The notes below the pieces were generated by a model. That model saw nothing but the letters and a program-made list of their open reading frames with translations, was not told the DNA's origin and ran no database searches. DNA of 64,000 nt, from positions 66,646 through 130,645 of the forward strand of contig JANOBM010000124.1 of the NCBI GenBank assembly GCA_031411655.1, in the 5' to 3' direction. The position numbers and the translations under genes are program-made. Below, in pieces: positions 27,074-36,332 of this stretch (its first letter is position 1; every line of letters starts with the position of its first letter). This stretch comes from UBA6163 sp031411655 (GTDB taxonomy: Bacteria; Planctomycetota; Planctomycetia; Pirellulales; Pirellulaceae).

Positions 27074-29959
27074 GTGAAGATCGCATCCTGCTTCTTGCAA
27101 ATCGCAATACTGGCTTTAGCATCCTTCTACGCCCAGAAGCTGGTCCTTGCGAAGGAGATCGTTGAGGCAGATAAGATGTCGGTGGATGCTGCCGAACAGC
27201 TCTTCGTCCGTCGCATCGCAATCCTTCTCAACGAGAAGTGCCTTGCCTGTCATGGGGGCAATTCCGATGACATCAAGGGCGAATTTGATATCCGCTCACG
27301 AGAGTCGATGATCAAAGGAGGGGAAAGTGGTGAGCCGTCATTGGTAGCGGGCAAGCCGGACGAAAGTCCGGTCTTTCTTGCTGTACTGCGTGATCACGAA
27401 TCGTGGTCACCCATGCCGCCGAAAGAAGCCGATCAGCTCAATGCGGCGCAACTCACGTGGATGAAAGATTGGATTGCCGGAGGTGCGCCTTGGCCTGATC
27501 CTTCCCGTGCGGCGGAAATTGCGAAGGCGTACGAAACCGCCTGGTCAGCCGAGGATGGCATTACGGTGGAGACTTCCGGCGGGCTCTCGCCTGACTGGAC
27601 GAATCGTCGATATAAAAGGGATGACCTTTGGGCATATCAACCCGTCCTCAAGCCTGTGCTTGATCCGGCAGGTGCTGCTGCAATCGATCGGTTGATCGAA
27701 GGACAGATGCCCGAAGGAGTCATCGCTGCGGGAAACGCCGATGCGCGAACGTTCATTCGGCGCGCAACATTCGATCTTACCGGGCTACCACCGTCGCCGG
27801 AGGAAATCGAAGCATTTGAGGCCGATTCGGCGGTGGACGATGACGCTGCCGTATCTCATTTAATCGATCGGTTGCTGCAAAGTCCGCACTATGGTGAACG
27901 AATGGCGCAGCACTGGCTTGACGTTGTACGTTATGCCGACTCGTCAGGATTTTCAAATGACTATGTTCGCGGCAACGCATGGCGATATCGTGACTACGTT
28001 GTTCGAGCATTCAATGAAGACAAGCCCTACACAGAATTTATACGCGAGCAGATTGCTGGCGATGAAATCGATCCCGATGATCCCGAGAAACTGATTGCCA
28101 CAGGCTTCCTTCGAATGGGACCTTGGGAACTTACGGGAATGGAAGTGCCCAAGGTCGCTCGGCAACGGTTTCTAGATGACGTTACCAATAGTGTCGGCGA
28201 GACCTTTCTCGCCCATTCGCTTCAGTGTGCCCGATGCCATGACCATAAGTTCGATCCTATTCCGACACAGGATTACTATTCCGTCCAAGCCGTCTTTGCA
28301 ACGACGCAGCTTGCGGAACGCGACACCCCGTTCCTTTCCAAGGAAAATATCAATGGTTTTGAGGAACGCCGGTACCTGGAATTACGACGCGTTGAACACA
28401 CCAACCAGTTGGCCAGACTCGATAAGCAGTTACTCGAATGCGCGGAGAATTGGTTCGCCGAAAACGGAAAGGATCCGGCAGCTTGGACACAGGCGGTTGA
28501 AGCGGCGAGCAAGCAAACTAACAACAATAGCCGTCGAGATTTCGCCGATGTCTTCAACACGGCTCGCAATGTTTTGATGAAGCAGGGGGTAGGAGAGGGT
28601 GACTTTCCACCGAAGTTCGTCGGCTTTACGCCCGAGGACTATGGAAATGAACGCGTGGCGAGGAAGGGCTTAGAACGATTGCGATGGGAATTGGACAGTT
28701 TCGAACCGGTATCGCTTTCGGTTTATGATGGACGGACGCCTGACGTCAATTCGGTATTCGCTCCCATCAGGATGCCTGATGAGAGGATGACGCAAGGCGA
28801 ACTTGAGGCGACATGCATACTGCCCGGTGGTGATCCCTTTTCCTCGGGCGCGCGCGTGAATCCAGGGGTGCTCAGTGTGCTTGCATCCATTCAGAAGTCG
28901 GAGATTACCGATCAGGTCGAAGGTCGTCGCAAAGCTTTCGCCGAATGGGTTGCGAGCCGAGAAAACCCGCTTACCGCAAGGGCGATCGTGAATCGGATAT
29001 GGGCTTGGCACTTTGCCGATCCCATCGCTGGAAATCCAAATAATTTTGGCAGTAGCGGGAAGAAGCCGACGCACCCTGAGTTGCTCGATTGGCTTGCCGC
29101 TACATTCGCGGAACAGAATGGATCGTTCAAGTCAATGCACCGCCTGATCATGTGCAGTAAGACCTATCGCCGTAGTTCCCAGCATGCAAATCGAAAAACA
29201 CTTGATGACCATGATCCGCTCGGGACAAGTTATGCAGTCTTCAAGCCGAGACGCCTCAGTGCTGAAGAGCTACGTGACGCCATGCTGGCAGTTTCCGGTG
29301 AATTGAATCGGACGATAGGAGGCATACCTAATCGGCCAGAAATCAATTCGGAAGCCGGTCTGCAACCTCGCCAGGTAATGGGAACTTTCGCGGCCGCATG
29401 GACGCCCAGTCCGCTGCCACATCAGCGTCATCGTCGATCCATTTATGCATTGAAACTACGTGGGCTGGTAGATCCTGCGATGGAGGTATTCAATTCGCCC
29501 ACTTCCGACTTTTCTTGTGAGCTGCGAACATCAAGTACCGTCACCCCTCAAGTTTTCACTCTCTTTAATAGTACAGCCAGTTACACTCGAGCATTGGCGA
29601 TTGCGGCCCGTGTTCTGAAAGAAACGACCAGCGATGCGGCAGCGATTGAAAGGATCTTCTCCCTCACTTATGGCAGGTCTCCGGATGCGAATGAATTGGA
29701 GGAGTGCCAAATTCATTGGCGTGAGATGGAGAAAATCCATCAAAGTGTACTGTTCGCTTCCACCATGCCACCAATCGAAATTCGACGTGATGCGATCGAA
29801 GAAAATACCGGGGAAAAGTTTTCGTTCAACGAGAAGCTGCATTCGAATGAAGGTTTCGTTCCCGATCTACAGTTCGCCGATTGTGATACGCGTACCCGAG
29901 CGCTAGCCGACGTCTGTCTCGCCGTCTTGAACAGCAATGAGTTCATTTATGTTTACTGA
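27074..29959 (+). CDS. Planctomycete cytochrome c / DUF1549 / DUF1553 protein
   Basis: GTG at 27074 is chosen because GGAG lies seven bases upstream and it begins a signal peptide (VKIASCFLQIAILALASFYA); a TTG at 27008 would add 22 residues. 961 residues. The N-terminal cytochrome-like PSCyt1 domain has C56-LA-C59-H60 and GEPSLVAGKPDESP. DUF1549 (about 195-400) includes FIRRATFDLTGLPPSPEE, HWLDVVRYADSSG and CARCHDHKFDPI, a second possible heme site. DUF1553 covers about 620-900 (FAEWVASRENPLTARAIVNR). It overlaps the DUF1501 gene that follows, the standard partner. The pair is thought to act outside the cytoplasm in sulfated-polymer or other degradation, but no activity is proven. Confidence 0.9.
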   Translation: MKIASCFLQIAILALASFYAQKLVLAKEIVEADKMSVDAAEQLFVRRIAILLNEKCLACHGGNSDDIKGEFDIRSRESMIKGGESGEPSLVAGKPDESPVFLAVLRDHESWSPMPPKEADQLNAAQLTWMKDWIAGGAPWPDPSRAAEIAKAYETAWSAEDGITVETSGGLSPDWTNRRYKRDDLWAYQPVLKPVLDPAGAAAIDRLIEGQMPEGVIAAGNADARTFIRRATFDLTGLPPSPEEIEAFEADSAVDDDAAVSHLIDRLLQSPHYGERMAQHWLDVVRYADSSGFSNDYVRGNAWRYRDYVVRAFNEDKPYTEFIREQIAGDEIDPDDPEKLIATGFLRMGPWELTGMEVPKVARQRFLDDVTNSVGETFLAHSLQCARCHDHKFDPIPTQDYYSVQAVFATTQLAERDTPFLSKENINGFEERRYLELRRVEHTNQLARLDKQLLECAENWFAENGKDPAAWTQAVEAASKQTNNNSRRDFADVFNTARNVLMKQGVGEGDFPPKFVGFTPEDYGNERVARKGLERLRWELDSFEPVSLSVYDGRTPDVNSVFAPIRMPDERMTQGELEATCILPGGDPFSSGARVNPGVLSVLASIQKSEITDQVEGRRKAFAEWVASRENPLTARAIVNRIWAWHFADPIAGNPNNFGSSGKKPTHPELLDWLAATFAEQNGSFKSMHRLIMCSKTYRRSSQHANRKTLDDHDPLGTSYAVFKPRRLSAEELRDAMLAVSGELNRTIGGIPNRPEINSEAGLQPRQVMGTFAAAWTPSPLPHQRHRRSIYALKLRGLVDPAMEVFNSPTSDFSCELRTSSTVTPQVFTLFNSTASYTRALAIAARVLKETTSDAAAIERIFSLTYGRSPDANELEECQIHWREMEKIHQSVLFASTMPPIEIRRDAIEENTGEKFSFNEKLHSNEGFVPDLQFADCDTRTRALADVCLAVLNSNEFIYVY

Positions 29960-31418
29960 TCGTTTCATCGCCGGCGCTGGGGCACGCGCACTGCATTCAC
30001 GGACACGACGGGATTTCCTCTATGGCCTGAGTTTGAGCGTAGGCAGCGTTGCGTTGTCGGCAATGCTTGCAGAAGAAGCCGATTCTCATGAGTCGCCGCA
30101 GCAGGAGCCATCTGAGCCGCATTCCCGACCGCTTGCACCAAAGCAAGGGCATGTTCCGGCAAAGGCAAAGAATGTCATTTTTCTTATGATGGAAGGCGGT
30201 CCTTCTCACATTGATACCTTCGACCCAAAGCCCGCGCTAAGAAAATTACACCTGCAAGAATTCAATCGATCGGGGAAGCAAAAATCGGCGATGGAGAGTG
30301 GCAAGCGATACTACGTGCAAAGTCCATTCGATTTTATCAAAGCAGGCCAAAGCGGCGCTGATATGGCAGCCAACTGGGTCCATCTTTCGCATGTGGCAGA
30401 TGAGCTTTGTTTCTTTCGTGGGTGCCAAGTGGACAGCGTCAACCATCCAACGGCCATGTATCAGATGAATTGCGGCAATCGGTTTGGTGGCGACCCTGGT
30501 TTGGGTGCGTGGGTGACATACGGATTGGGTTCGATCAACCAAGATCTACCCGGTTTCATCGTATTACCCGAAGTCAGTTATCCTCAGGGTGGAGCTGCAA
30601 ACTGGAGTAATGGTTACTTGCCGGCAAACTACCAAGGCACTCCACTTCGCGCGAAGGGATCACCTATTCTTGACCTCAGGCCTCCGGAAGGAATCACTAC
30701 CGAGCACCAGCGCAGGAACTTGAATTTGATTGCGAAATTAAACGATTCCCATGCGGCTAAGAATCCGTGGCATGACGAACTGGTTGCGCGTATGGAAACC
30801 TATGAACTAGCCTTTCGGATGCAGATGCAGGTACCCGAAGTACTTGACTTGTCCAATGAGGATTTAAGGACCATCGAGAATTATGGCATCGGACAAGATG
30901 CGACGGATGCCTTTGGTCGAAAGTGCTTGCTCGCTCGGAAACTCGTTGAAAAAGGTGTGCGTTTTGTACAACTCTACAACGGTTCGTGGGACAGTCATGA
31001 TTACATTGAACGGGCACATGGCAATCTTGTTCGTGGTGTCGACAAACCGATCGCAGCACTCATCGCCGACCTTAAACAACGAGGTTTGTTGGAGAGCACT
31101 CTTATTGTTTGGTGCGGCGAGTTTGGACGCACACCAGACAATGGTGTGCGGGGGGGGACTGCTTATGGAAGGGACCACAACCCAAACGCCATGACGATCT
31201 GGCTTGCCGGAGGTGGTTGCAATGCCGGGAAAACCGTTGGGGCTACGGATGAACTGGGGCTGACAGCAGTCGAAGACGTTCATCACGTCCGAGACCTACA
31301 TGTCACCCTGTTGCAACTGCTGGGTCTGGATGACAACAGGCTTACATTCTATCACGCTGGTCGTTTTAAACAGTTAAGCCAGTTTGGCGGGTCGGTGATT
31401 AAGGAACTCATCGCCTAG
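29949..31418 (+). CDS. DUF1501 Tat-exported protein
   Basis: Start at ATG 29949 overlaps the upstream DUF1553 gene by 11 bases (ATG 29937 would add four residues); 489 residues. A twin-arginine signal is present (TRRDFLYGLSLSVGSVALSA). The DUF1501 fold is a sulfatase/alkaline-phosphatase superfamily relative: VIFLMMEGGPSHIDTFDPKP, SVNHPTAMYQMNCGN, GWDSH-like WDSHDYIERAHGN, and LIVWCGEFGRTPDNG with GRDHNPNAM. The Asp, His and Glu in these motifs would be metal ligands. Tat export implies folding in the cytoplasm, perhaps with metal bound. Confidence 0.9.
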   Translation: MFTDRFIAGAGARALHSRTRRDFLYGLSLSVGSVALSAMLAEEADSHESPQQEPSEPHSRPLAPKQGHVPAKAKNVIFLMMEGGPSHIDTFDPKPALRKLHLQEFNRSGKQKSAMESGKRYYVQSPFDFIKAGQSGADMAANWVHLSHVADELCFFRGCQVDSVNHPTAMYQMNCGNRFGGDPGLGAWVTYGLGSINQDLPGFIVLPEVSYPQGGAANWSNGYLPANYQGTPLRAKGSPILDLRPPEGITTEHQRRNLNLIAKLNDSHAAKNPWHDELVARMETYELAFRMQMQVPEVLDLSNEDLRTIENYGIGQDATDAFGRKCLLARKLVEKGVRFVQLYNGSWDSHDYIERAHGNLVRGVDKPIAALIADLKQRGLLESTLIVWCGEFGRTPDNGVRGGTAYGRDHNPNAMTIWLAGGGCNAGKTVGATDELGLTAVEDVHHVRDLHVTLLQLLGLDDNRLTFYHAGRFKQLSQFGGSVIKELIA

Positions 31419-31726
31419 TAAAGCAGAGAAACGATTGGCCGGTGTATGTCTTGTCGGGTGACACAACCTGTTCAGTTCGTCATCCATTTTACGTGCGTCG
31501 GTTCCTTGAATCACGCCTATTTTGGACCGATCGAATGGACGAATTTGCGCATCAGTTCAAGGGGCTTGGGCATGTACGGCGTTACAAAGTCTTTAATTAC
31601 ACTCGGTCGGTGTACACTTCCTAAGCCGTTTCTGTTAAGATAAAGCAGTTCGACTTTTCGCATACCCGCCCTCCACCGTCGCTCGTCCGAACCTACCTCC
31701 CACCTCCGGGCCTCCACGGTAACGAC
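31419..31726. other. Intergenic region before the second DUF1549 module
   Basis: These 308 bases contain no supported gene. A small dyad TACAC-tcggtcg-GTGTA lies at 31598-31614, about 112 bases before the next ATG, and could be part of a promoter or operator. I saw no clear terminator for the preceding module. Confidence 0.35.
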
Positions 31727-34015
31727 ATGGACCGCCTTCCCTCCTACCTGTTTAACAGCGGTTCACCGCTCGCCGTGTGCGCGGGTGTCGCGTTCACATC
31801 GCCGCGAGCCTCGTGTTGGCTGGTGGTTGTTTTGGCTTCTGTATTGGCCAGTTCCACTGGGTTCGCGAACGATACGACTAAGCCCATTAGCTTCGTGAAC
31901 GACGTTATGCCGGTCCTCACTAAGGCTGGATGCAATACGGGTGTATGTCATGCAAAGGCTGGGAACGGACAAAACGGTTTTCAATTGTCCTTGCTTGGTT
32001 TCGAGCCCAAAGAGGACTTCGAACATTTAGCGATTGAGTCTCGTGGCCGAAGAATTTTCCCTGCGGCACCGGACCTGAGTCTCTTGTTGTTAAAAGCGTC
32101 AGGTCAACTTCCTCATGGCGGTGGAGTTCGCCTTCGCAGCGACTCGGGTGGCTATGCCGTATTACGAGAATGGATCAAGCAAGGCGCAACCAACGACACG
32201 AACAATGATCTGAGATTGTTGTCGATTCAGGTGTCACCGGGTCGCAGTACGCTTCAACCACGGGGAGAACAACCGTTACAGGCAACGGCACATTACTCCG
32301 ACGGTGGTGTGCGTGACGTTTCTTCGTTGGCGCTTTACGAGTCGAACGACAGCAGTATGGCAGAGGTGTCCGAACTTGGAGTTGTAAAAGTATCCGACTT
32401 GCCAGGCAGAGTGGCGATCATGGTCCGATACCAGGGACAGGTAGCAGTTTTCAATGCAGCCGTTCCGCAGGGTGCGCCGGTCGATAACCTACCTCCGGTG
32501 AATAACTTTGTGGATGAGTTGCTTTTTGCCAATCTGAAGGAACTCGGAATTCCGCCGTCTAGAGTGTGTGATGACGCGACGTTCATTCGTCGAGTCTCTT
32601 TCGATATTGCGGGACGTCTTCCCAGCGAACAAGAGGTTCAAGACTTTCTCACGAGCCAGGAACCAGGCAAACGCGACCAGCTGATCGATGAGCTGCTGCA
32701 AAGTCCCGAGTATGCGGATTACTTCGCAAACAAGTGGACGGCTATGTTGAAAAACCGTCGCGATGATGCCAGCGATATCACCTCCAATTTTGCATTCTTT
32801 TCGTGGATTCGTGATGGCCTCTTGGAAAACAAACCCTACGACCAAATCGTACGAGAGTTGTTGGCAGCGACGGGCACGGTAATGACGAATCCGCCGGTCG
32901 CGTGGTACAAGCGGGTCAAAGAGCCCAAGCAACAACTCGAAGATGTTGCACAGCTTTTCTTGGGCGTAAGAATGCAATGCGCCCAGTGTCATCACCACCC
33001 TTTTGAGCGATGGAGCCAAGACGACTATTACAGCTTGTCCGCTTTCTTTACCCAAGTGGGACGCAAGCCCACGTCGACTCGCGGTGAAGACATGATCTTT
33101 CATCGTCGCGGTATCGCCACCGCGACAAACATCAAAACCGGCGCGGCACTAAAACCTTCAGCACTTGGTGAACCCATGGTGCCGATTTCTGCCGATGAGG
33201 ATCCGCGTCTCAAGTTAGCCGACTGGATGAGCTCTCCTAAGAACCCTTACTTTGGAAAAGCCGTTGTCAATCGGTACTGGAAGCACTTTTTTCGAAGAGG
33301 CCTGATTGAACCGGAAGACGACATACGTGACACCAATCCGCCAACCAATCCCGAGTTACTGGCTGCGCTCGAAAGTCATTTCATTGCCAGCGGCTTCGAT
33401 CTTCGCGAACTGGTTCGAACCATTACCCGTTCGAATGCCTATCAACTCGATTCTCAACCAAACGAACATAATCTTGCTGATTTGCAGAATTACTCTCGCT
33501 ATTATCCTCGACGCTTACAGGCTGAGGTAATTCTTGATTCAATCGACCAGTTGACCGGAGCACGAACCGACTTCCCCAACCTCCCTGCGGGAACGCGGGC
33601 AATTGCACTGCCGGACAACAGTTACAACCGGGCCTCACCCTTTCTGAAAGTGTTCGGACGTCCAGAAAATGAAAGCGTGTGCGAGTGTGAGAGGGTACAG
33701 TCCTCCAGTCTCGCCCAAAGTTTGCACTTGATAAACGCGGACGACATTAAAGCAAAACTCGCTACCAGCAACGGACGGGCAGAGCAGTTAGCGAAATCGG
33801 ATAAGCCCATCGATGAAAAAATAGCCGAATTGTACCGAGTCGCATTTGCGAGAAGGCCCAGCGATATCGAGCTAAAGGTTGCGACAGGCTATCTTTCGGA
33901 ACCAAGACTGGATGCCAACGGAAATCCGCTGGACCCGCAACAAGCCAGTCGCGAAAACTTTCAAGATCTCATTTGGGCATTAATAAACACCAAAGAGTTT
34001 TTGTTCAATCACTAG
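31727..34015 (+). CDS. DUF1549/DUF1553 protein with CX4CH site and Ig-like domain
   Basis: A 762-residue exported protein. The hydrophobic signal near residues 28-46 ends GFAND. The first conserved block reads AGCNTGVCHAKAGNGQNGF, placing C69-x4-C74-H75, a wider spacing than classical CxxCH but typical of this subfamily. A BIG2/Ig-like domain follows (about 165-250, LQATAHYSDGGVRDVSSLALYES). DUF1549 spans about 260-450 with FIRRVSFDIAGRLPSEQE and CAQCHHHPFERWSQDDYY, the latter a CxxCH that may bind heme. DUF1553 covers about 490-755 (LADWMSSPKNPYFGKAVVNRYWKHFF). It heads a three-gene unit with a PPC protein and a DUF1501 protein. Confidence 0.9.
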   Translation: MDRLPSYLFNSGSPLAVCAGVAFTSPRASCWLVVVLASVLASSTGFANDTTKPISFVNDVMPVLTKAGCNTGVCHAKAGNGQNGFQLSLLGFEPKEDFEHLAIESRGRRIFPAAPDLSLLLLKASGQLPHGGGVRLRSDSGGYAVLREWIKQGATNDTNNDLRLLSIQVSPGRSTLQPRGEQPLQATAHYSDGGVRDVSSLALYESNDSSMAEVSELGVVKVSDLPGRVAIMVRYQGQVAVFNAAVPQGAPVDNLPPVNNFVDELLFANLKELGIPPSRVCDDATFIRRVSFDIAGRLPSEQEVQDFLTSQEPGKRDQLIDELLQSPEYADYFANKWTAMLKNRRDDASDITSNFAFFSWIRDGLLENKPYDQIVRELLAATGTVMTNPPVAWYKRVKEPKQQLEDVAQLFLGVRMQCAQCHHHPFERWSQDDYYSLSAFFTQVGRKPTSTRGEDMIFHRRGIATATNIKTGAALKPSALGEPMVPISADEDPRLKLADWMSSPKNPYFGKAVVNRYWKHFFRRGLIEPEDDIRDTNPPTNPELLAALESHFIASGFDLRELVRTITRSNAYQLDSQPNEHNLADLQNYSRYYPRRLQAEVILDSIDQLTGARTDFPNLPAGTRAIALPDNSYNRASPFLKVFGRPENESVCECERVQSSSLAQSLHLINADDIKAKLATSNGRAEQLAKSDKPIDEKIAELYRVAFARRPSDIELKVATGYLSEPRLDANGNPLDPQQASRENFQDLIWALINTKEFLFNH

Positions 34016-34031
34016 TTTCTGAGGGTGGTCA

Positions 34032-36332
34032 ATGTACTTACTGAGTCCTATTCACCGAGCTTTCTCGCGGTGCGCCAACCGCAGAAACGTGGCGATACTC
34101 ATGGCTGGCTTCGCCCTCGCGACTGTGTCGAAGTCGCTGTTGATGGCTCAGTCGGTTTGTCTCCCTTTGCCACGCTTGCTGACAATGATGCCCATGGGCG
34201 GCACGGCTGGCGCGCAAGTGGAGATAACGATTTCTGGAGAAAACATCGAAGATGTCTCGCAGATGCTTTTCAACCATCCTGGTTTGGGGGCGGTTCCAAA
34301 GTTGGATGCTAATGGCTTGCCCGTGGATAAGCAGTTCATCGTTTCGATTGCCGAAAATTGTCCTGATGGTATCTATGAAGCGCGAGTGTTGACCCGGCTT
34401 GGCATTTCATCTTCAAGAGTTTTCTCGGTCAGCCATCTGCCGGAGTCGGTTCGAGCGACGCCAAACACAACGCTCGATACCGCCATGGAGTTGAGCGTAA
34501 ACTCCATTTGTAATGCAGTGATAACGGAGAAGTCGGTTGACCATTACACGTTTAAAGCCGAGCAAGGGCATCGATACATTGTGCACTGTTCTTCACGTGG
34601 GATTGACTCAAAACTAGATCCCGTGGTCATTGTGGCTGATTCGCAGGGACGTGATCTGGTGGTTCAGCGTCAGGGCGATGTCTTGGATTTTGTGGCTACT
34701 GAATCAGGTAAGCATGTCATCAAAATCCACGAGCTCACGTTTAAGGGCGGGCTTGCCTATTTTTATCGACTCTCTTTGACAGAAATTCCCATTGGCGACA
34801 ACCTGCCATCGTTTGCGTCGACCAAGCCAGTGAACGCCTTTTCCTGGCCGCCTGATGGACTTCCCGAAGAGGCCGCGACAGTGGAAGCATCGCCAGAGGT
34901 TGCCGCGTCGGAGCCTCAGACGATCACACTCCCATGCGATCTTTCAGGTAGTTTCTTTCCCGCGGCAGACGTCGATACCTTCGAGTTCGTTGGTAAGGCG
35001 GGAGATGCTTGGTGGGTCGAGGTCGCTTCCGAGAGACTTGGCCGACCAACCGACCCATCGGTTCTCATCCAGAAAGTAACGGGTGAAGGTGATACCATCG
35101 TGTTTACCGATGTCGCGGAGTTTACGGATATCGCTAGCCCGATAAAACCGTCGAGTAATGGGTATGCCTACGACGGGCCGCCCTATGATGGTGGCTCGTT
35201 AGACATCATTAATCGCTTGGAGATCAAAGAAGATGGACGCTATCGCTTAAGGCTTATCGACCTCTTTGGCAGCACGCGAAACGACCGGCGAAACCGCTAT
35301 CGTTTAATTATTCGACAAGCCGCTCCCGACTTTGCATTGGCGGCGTGGGGCTTACACATGGAGCTTCGTAACGGCGACCGTAATGCGCTGTCGAAGCCAC
35401 TTTCGCTGCGAGGCGGCTCGACGCTCGCATTGGAGGTAGTCGCCGTTCGTCGTGATGGTTTCGACGGCGACATCGAGCTTGTAATGGAAGGCCTTCCCCA
35501 GGGTGTTAGTTCGGCAGGCCTCAAGATCCCCTCAGGCAAGACAAACGGAATCTTGCTGATCACGGCAGAGGCTGATGCCCCCAAGGCTTTGACTCAAGCG
35601 AAGTTCTATGGCGTGTCGGAGATCAACGGCCAGACGGTACAGCGTTCCGTTCGCATGGCGCAAATGGCATGGCCAATCGTTGACGCGTGGAACGAAATAC
35701 CGAGTCCACGGCTGGTGGATGGGATTCCTGTTTCGGTGACTGATTCAGAACTTGCACCTTTAACCATCGCGGCGAAAGAATCGAAGGTCTACGACGTTAA
35801 AGTGGGTGAGAAGGTATCGATCCCGCTGGCACACGTGAAGCGGAGTGAGTTCTCAGGATCGGTATTGCAGCTCAAAACGCTTGGTCATGGCTTCGAAAGT
35901 GTGCCTCGTTTTGATGTTTCGCTAGGAGAGGATAGCTCGGAAGCAACTTTGGATCTGGCAGCATTAAAGACGCCACCCGGCGAATACATGATCGCGTTTT
36001 ATGGCAGTGCTGTGGCGAAGTATCGTTACAATCCAAGTGATGTATTCGTAGCCGAAGCTGCTGTTCGAAATGCGGAAGCCGAATTGAATGCGTTGACGCT
36101 GGAAGTTCAGAAACTCACCGAGGTAACAAATGCCGCTCCCGAAGCGACTAAAGACGCGTCCAATCAATTGCTTGCCACTGCGATCGCTAAGAAACAGGCC
36201 TCCGAAGCGGCCCTGTTAACGAGCAGTGAAAAGCTGAAAGCGGCGAACCAAAAGGCGACGCCGTCCGATACCGTTGAAATTATTATTTCTAAACCCATCA
36301 CCATCCGTGTGAATCCGGCAGGGACACAATGA
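34032..36332 (+). CDS. PPC/IPT-domain exported protein of a DUF1501 module
   Basis: A 766-residue protein starting 16 bases after the DUF1553 stop. A hydrophobic signal segment lies near residues 18-40. Residues about 45-135 resemble an IPT/TIG domain (PMGGTAGAQVEITISGENI). Two pre-peptidase C-terminal (PPC)-like beta domains follow, near 155-250 (VDHYTFKAEQGHRYIV) and 295-430 (VDTFEFVGKAGDAWWVEV, GRYRLRLIDLFGSTRN). The last 80 residues before the C-terminus form an Ala/Glu/Lys-rich coiled coil. It ends by overlapping the next ATG (ATGA). It probably acts as an exported adhesive or scaffold partner; no catalytic motif was seen. Confidence 0.85.
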   Translation: MYLLSPIHRAFSRCANRRNVAILMAGFALATVSKSLLMAQSVCLPLPRLLTMMPMGGTAGAQVEITISGENIEDVSQMLFNHPGLGAVPKLDANGLPVDKQFIVSIAENCPDGIYEARVLTRLGISSSRVFSVSHLPESVRATPNTTLDTAMELSVNSICNAVITEKSVDHYTFKAEQGHRYIVHCSSRGIDSKLDPVVIVADSQGRDLVVQRQGDVLDFVATESGKHVIKIHELTFKGGLAYFYRLSLTEIPIGDNLPSFASTKPVNAFSWPPDGLPEEAATVEASPEVAASEPQTITLPCDLSGSFFPAADVDTFEFVGKAGDAWWVEVASERLGRPTDPSVLIQKVTGEGDTIVFTDVAEFTDIASPIKPSSNGYAYDGPPYDGGSLDIINRLEIKEDGRYRLRLIDLFGSTRNDRRNRYRLIIRQAAPDFALAAWGLHMELRNGDRNALSKPLSLRGGSTLALEVVAVRRDGFDGDIELVMEGLPQGVSSAGLKIPSGKTNGILLITAEADAPKALTQAKFYGVSEINGQTVQRSVRMAQMAWPIVDAWNEIPSPRLVDGIPVSVTDSELAPLTIAAKESKVYDVKVGEKVSIPLAHVKRSEFSGSVLQLKTLGHGFESVPRFDVSLGEDSSEATLDLAALKTPPGEYMIAFYGSAVAKYRYNPSDVFVAEAAVRNAEAELNALTLEVQKLTEVTNAAPEATKDASNQLLATAIAKKQASEAALLTSSEKLKAANQKATPSDTVEIIISKPITIRVNPAGTQ

